DNA from: Deinococcus malanensis
GTDB taxonomy: Bacteria; Deinococcota; Deinococci; Deinococcales; Deinococcaceae
Length of the DNA: 64,000 bases
Reading direction: 5' to 3'
NCBI RefSeq assembly: GCF_014647655.1
Contig: NZ_BMPP01000011.1
Span: 62,001 to 126,000, forward strand
The notes beneath the pieces were generated by a model. The model saw nothing but the letters and a program-made list of their open reading frames with translations, ran no database searches and was not told the origin of the DNA. This document shows, piece after piece, positions 62,109-64,000 of this stretch. Positions within the stretch are counted from its first letter, which is position 1; every line of letters starts with the position of its first letter. A program made the translations under genes and the position numbers.

Positions 62109-62114
62109 ATTGTA
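62109..62114 (-). promoter_or_regulatory. -10 box, leaderless promoter of phosphorylase gene
   Basis: TACAAT on the minus strand with 5 nt before the ATG at 62103. Confidence 0.5.
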
Positions 62115-62168
62115 CCGAGGACATGGTGAGTGCCCGGGAAGCTCGGCTGACAGCAGTATTCCGCTTTA

Positions 62169-62195
62169 TTGACGGGAGAGGCGCACTCCCGTCAA
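62169..62195 (-). terminator. Hairpin after ferredoxin-CDGSH gene
   Basis: 10-bp perfect stem (TTGACGGGAG/CTCCCGTCAA) with a 7-nt loop, 115 nt after the stop at 62310. On the minus strand it is followed by TAAAGC, so there is no U-tract. Confidence 0.4.
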
Positions 62196-62309
62196 CTTCA
62201 GGCCCCGTCTGCCGCGGTCACTTGCTCCCCTCGCCCAACAGCCGTTGATAGTTGAAGCCCTTGACTGCTGTGGACCCCACCATGAGGACTGCTCTGTGTG
62301 CCCTGGCGG

Positions 62310-62735
62310 TCAGTGGCTGGTCCATCCCACCTGGGCATGCGTACCGTCACAGTAAGGCTTGTTGCTGCTTGCTCCACAGCGGCACAGTGCGGCGCGCACC
62401 TCACGCTGGCCTGCAATGTTCAGGTTGCCGCGCAGCACCAACGGTCCGTCCGGCACCAGGGTAACGGTAGTGATGTCCTCCGGCTGTTCTGGGCCATCAT
62501 CGGTCAGGACATAGTGCAGCGCCCCGGTCGGACAGGCGCGCACGACCGCCGCGACCTCTTCGGCAGAGGCCTGATCCGCCTGTATCCACGGCCGCTCGCC
62601 GGGGCGGAACACTGTGGGCAGGGCCCGCACGCAGTTGGCGACATGCACGCAGCGCCGGGCGTCGTAGTACACCGTCACGCCATGTCCGCTGTAGGCCTTG
62701 CCCTGGGCGAGGTCACTGTTTGTGGGGTGGCTCAT
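62310..62735 (-). CDS. Ferredoxin-like plus CDGSH iron-sulfur protein
   Basis: 141 aa with two iron-sulfur modules. Residues about 15-75 resemble the Fer4_19 divergent ferredoxin (DARRCVHVANCVRALPTVF, later CPTGAL). Residues about 115-135 are a CDGSH site: CRCGASSNKPYCDGTH, which binds 2Fe-2S through three Cys and one His. Such proteins transfer electrons or clusters. The start overlaps the WYL regulator stop (ATGA), so the regulator may control it. Confidence 0.9.
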   Translation of the reverse strand: MSHPTNSDLAQGKAYSGHGVTVYYDARRCVHVANCVRALPTVFRPGERPWIQADQASAEEVAAVVRACPTGALHYVLTDDGPEQPEDITTVTLVPDGPLVLRGNLNIAGQREVRAALCRCGASSNKPYCDGTHAQVGWTSH

Positions 62736-63688
62736 GGCCCAGTGTAAGCGGTCTGCTGCGCACAACGCCGGGCCAGCGTACCGAACGCCTCACGGAGCTC
62801 AGGCGGTCCGTCCACCCGGAAGGTGACTGCCAGCCCCAGCAGAAACGCCGCGAACGACTCCAGCTCCTCACGTTGGGTACGCAGGCGGGTGCCGCCCTCC
62901 TCCGGGAGGATCTCGGTGTGCCAGGCAGACACCCGGCCACGCAGTTCTTCAGGTGGGCAGGCCAGCCACACGCTGACCTCGTGCATCTGAATTCCGGGAA
63001 GTGAGGCGCGCAGCACCGCAGCAGCGTCGAAATCAGCAGGAGCCACAAACTGCGTGTCAAGCACGCAGAGGCTGTCCATCCTGTCAAGACGGAATGAACG
63101 CAAAGCGCCGCGCAGCAGACACCAGCCCACCGCATACCAGCGGCCGCCCAGGTGCAGGACCCGGTAGATATTGGCCTGCCGGGTGGTACCTGCTCCCTGC
63201 GCCGCGACATACCGGAATTCGACGGTGCGTGATTCGCGCACTGCCCGTAACAGGGCAGCCAGCAGGGCCGCGTCGGTGCTGACAACCCAGGGCGAGGCGT
63301 CCAGCTGCACGGCTGTCTCCAGGGCCTGAATCCCGTCGCGCAGGGGCGCCGGAAGGGTACGGGAAAGCTTGGCGCCCGCAGCCTCCGCCGCAGGGGCCAG
63401 GGTGTGCAGGCCCAGGTGCCGGAGCGCCCGCAGTCCAAGGGCCAGACTCAGGGCCTCTTCGCCAGTAAACATCAGAGGTGGCAGCCGAAAGCCGGGCTTC
63501 AGGCGGTAGGTGCCGCCCACGCCGCGACGGCCCTCGACCGGAATGCCCAGGTCCTGCAGCCGCGCCACATAGCGCTGCACGGTACGCGGGCTGACTTCCA
63601 GTCGGCGGGCCAGTTCGGCTCCGGTCACGCTTTCGCGGGCCTGCAGCAATTCCAGCACGGTCAGTACGCGCATGGACGGGTCATACAT
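62732..63688 (-). CDS. WYL-domain transcriptional regulator
   Basis: 318 aa. N-terminal DeoR-type helix-turn-helix (ARESVTGAELARRLEVSPRT, VQRYVARLQDLGIPVEGRRG). The WYL domain (about 130-230) contains TVEFRYVAAQGAGTTRQANI, VLHLGGRWYAVGWCL and RSFRLDRMDSLCVL; a WCX end follows. It probably senses a small ligand or nucleic acid. ATG 63688 is chosen; it lies 6 nt after TACACT. Divergent from the DinB-like gene. Confidence 0.93.
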   Translation of the reverse strand: MYDPSMRVLTVLELLQARESVTGAELARRLEVSPRTVQRYVARLQDLGIPVEGRRGVGGTYRLKPGFRLPPLMFTGEEALSLALGLRALRHLGLHTLAPAAEAAGAKLSRTLPAPLRDGIQALETAVQLDASPWVVSTDAALLAALLRAVRESRTVEFRYVAAQGAGTTRQANIYRVLHLGGRWYAVGWCLLRGALRSFRLDRMDSLCVLDTQFVAPADFDAAAVLRASLPGIQMHEVSVWLACPPEELRGRVSAWHTEILPEEGGTRLRTQREELESFAAFLLGLAVTFRVDGPPELREAFGTLARRCAQQTAYTGP

Positions 63689-63694
63689 GCACCC

Positions 63695-63700
63695 AGTGTA
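63695..63700 (-). promoter_or_regulatory. -10 box, leaderless promoter of WYL regulator
   Basis: TACACT on the minus strand with 6 nt before the ATG at 63688. Confidence 0.45.
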
Positions 63701-63774
63701 AAAGAGAAATACGACACGTTCTGACGGCAATGCTGGTTACGCTGTGGGCAGATTCGACCTGAGGAGGTTCATCT

Positions 63775-64000
63775 ATGACGATCCACACCATGCCCGCCGC
63801 TGTCCTGACCCTCGACGCCCTGTTGACTCACTGGCAGGGCAACCGGGGGCTCACCCGCCGCGTGATCGAGGCCTTTCCCGAAGGCGACCTGTTCAGCTTC
63901 ACGGCGGCGCCTCCCATGCGCTCCTTTGGTGAACTCGCCTGGGAACTCCAGGGTCTGACCGAGTACTGCCTGAAGGGCCTGTCCACCGATGACTGGAGCT
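63775..64000 (+). CDS. DinB-like protein, 3' end outside window
   Basis: The first 75 residues are present (MTIHTMPAAVLTLDALLTHW onwards). ALLTHWQGNRGLTRRVIEAF and RSFGELAWELQGLTEYCLKG fit the start of a DinB-like four-helix protein. GAGGAGG lies 8 nt before the ATG. The 86-nt gap to the divergent WYL regulator makes it a possible target of that regulator. Confidence 0.8.
   Translation, partial: MTIHTMPAAVLTLDALLTHWQGNRGLTRRVIEAFPEGDLFSFTAAPPMRSFGELAWELQGLTEYCLKGLSTDDWS

Overview
The window is chromosomal DNA of a Deinococcus species. It is GC-rich and carries a bacterial V/A-type ATPase operon, a FrnE-type disulfide protein with CX2C and CX4C motifs, a poxvirus-like topoisomerase IB, and several promoters whose -10 box sits 5-7 nt before the start codon, which is a leaderless arrangement common in this genus. 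All names rest on reading the sequence; no database search was run.

Layout. 1-3.1 kb: minus-strand operon of a roadblock/LC7 protein, an exported membrane-anchored helical protein, and a third protein cut by the window edge that shares an N-terminal module with the first. 3.2-16 kb: tRNA-Arg(CCU), then an accessory stretch with decaying genes: an NDH-2-like oxidoreductase whose reading frame runs back through the tRNA, a broken acyl-ACP-reductase-like gene, a broken TNT-domain toxin gene with an intact small downstream gene, and an IS5-like transposase remnant. Intact genes between them include an M28 peptidase, a WGR/DUF1963 protein, an alpha/beta hydrolase, transketolase, a double GNAT protein and a VOC protein. 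16-22 kb: HIT protein, methyltransferase, and a six-gene ECF sigma operon (sigma, small membrane protein, RseB-like protein, DUF1800, DUF1501, CxxCH protein). 22-27 kb: DtxR-family regulator, FrnE, SH3/excalibur protein, diguanylate cyclase, and an exported protein with a long Thr/Gly/Ala-rich insert.

27-39 kb: arginine/pyrimidine block with carB, argG, argH, carA, a short N-acetylglutamate synthase (argA type) and four further GNAT acetyltransferases. Carbamoyl phosphate from CarAB feeds arginine and pyrimidine synthesis; ArgG and ArgH make the last two arginine steps. 39-49 kb: lipoproteins, uracil-DNA glycosylase, topoisomerase IB, peptidyl-tRNA hydrolase, an M42 peptidase, and glnK-amtB behind a clear sigma-70 promoter. 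49.2-57.9 kb: complete V/A-type ATPase operon G-I-K-E-C-F-A-B-D. 57.9-64 kb: HD hydrolase, ROK sugar kinase lacking the family's zinc cysteines, thioesterase, FtsB-like protein, pyrimidine-nucleoside phosphorylase, a ferredoxin-CDGSH protein coupled to a WYL regulator, and a DinB-like gene cut by the right edge.

The most notable points are the duplicated N-terminal module in the roadblock operon, the ECF sigma operon controlling a DUF1501/DUF1800 pair, the PII protein without the uridylylation tyrosine, and a set of putative single-base losses in G/C runs that break or extend genes between 3.4 and 15.5 kb.
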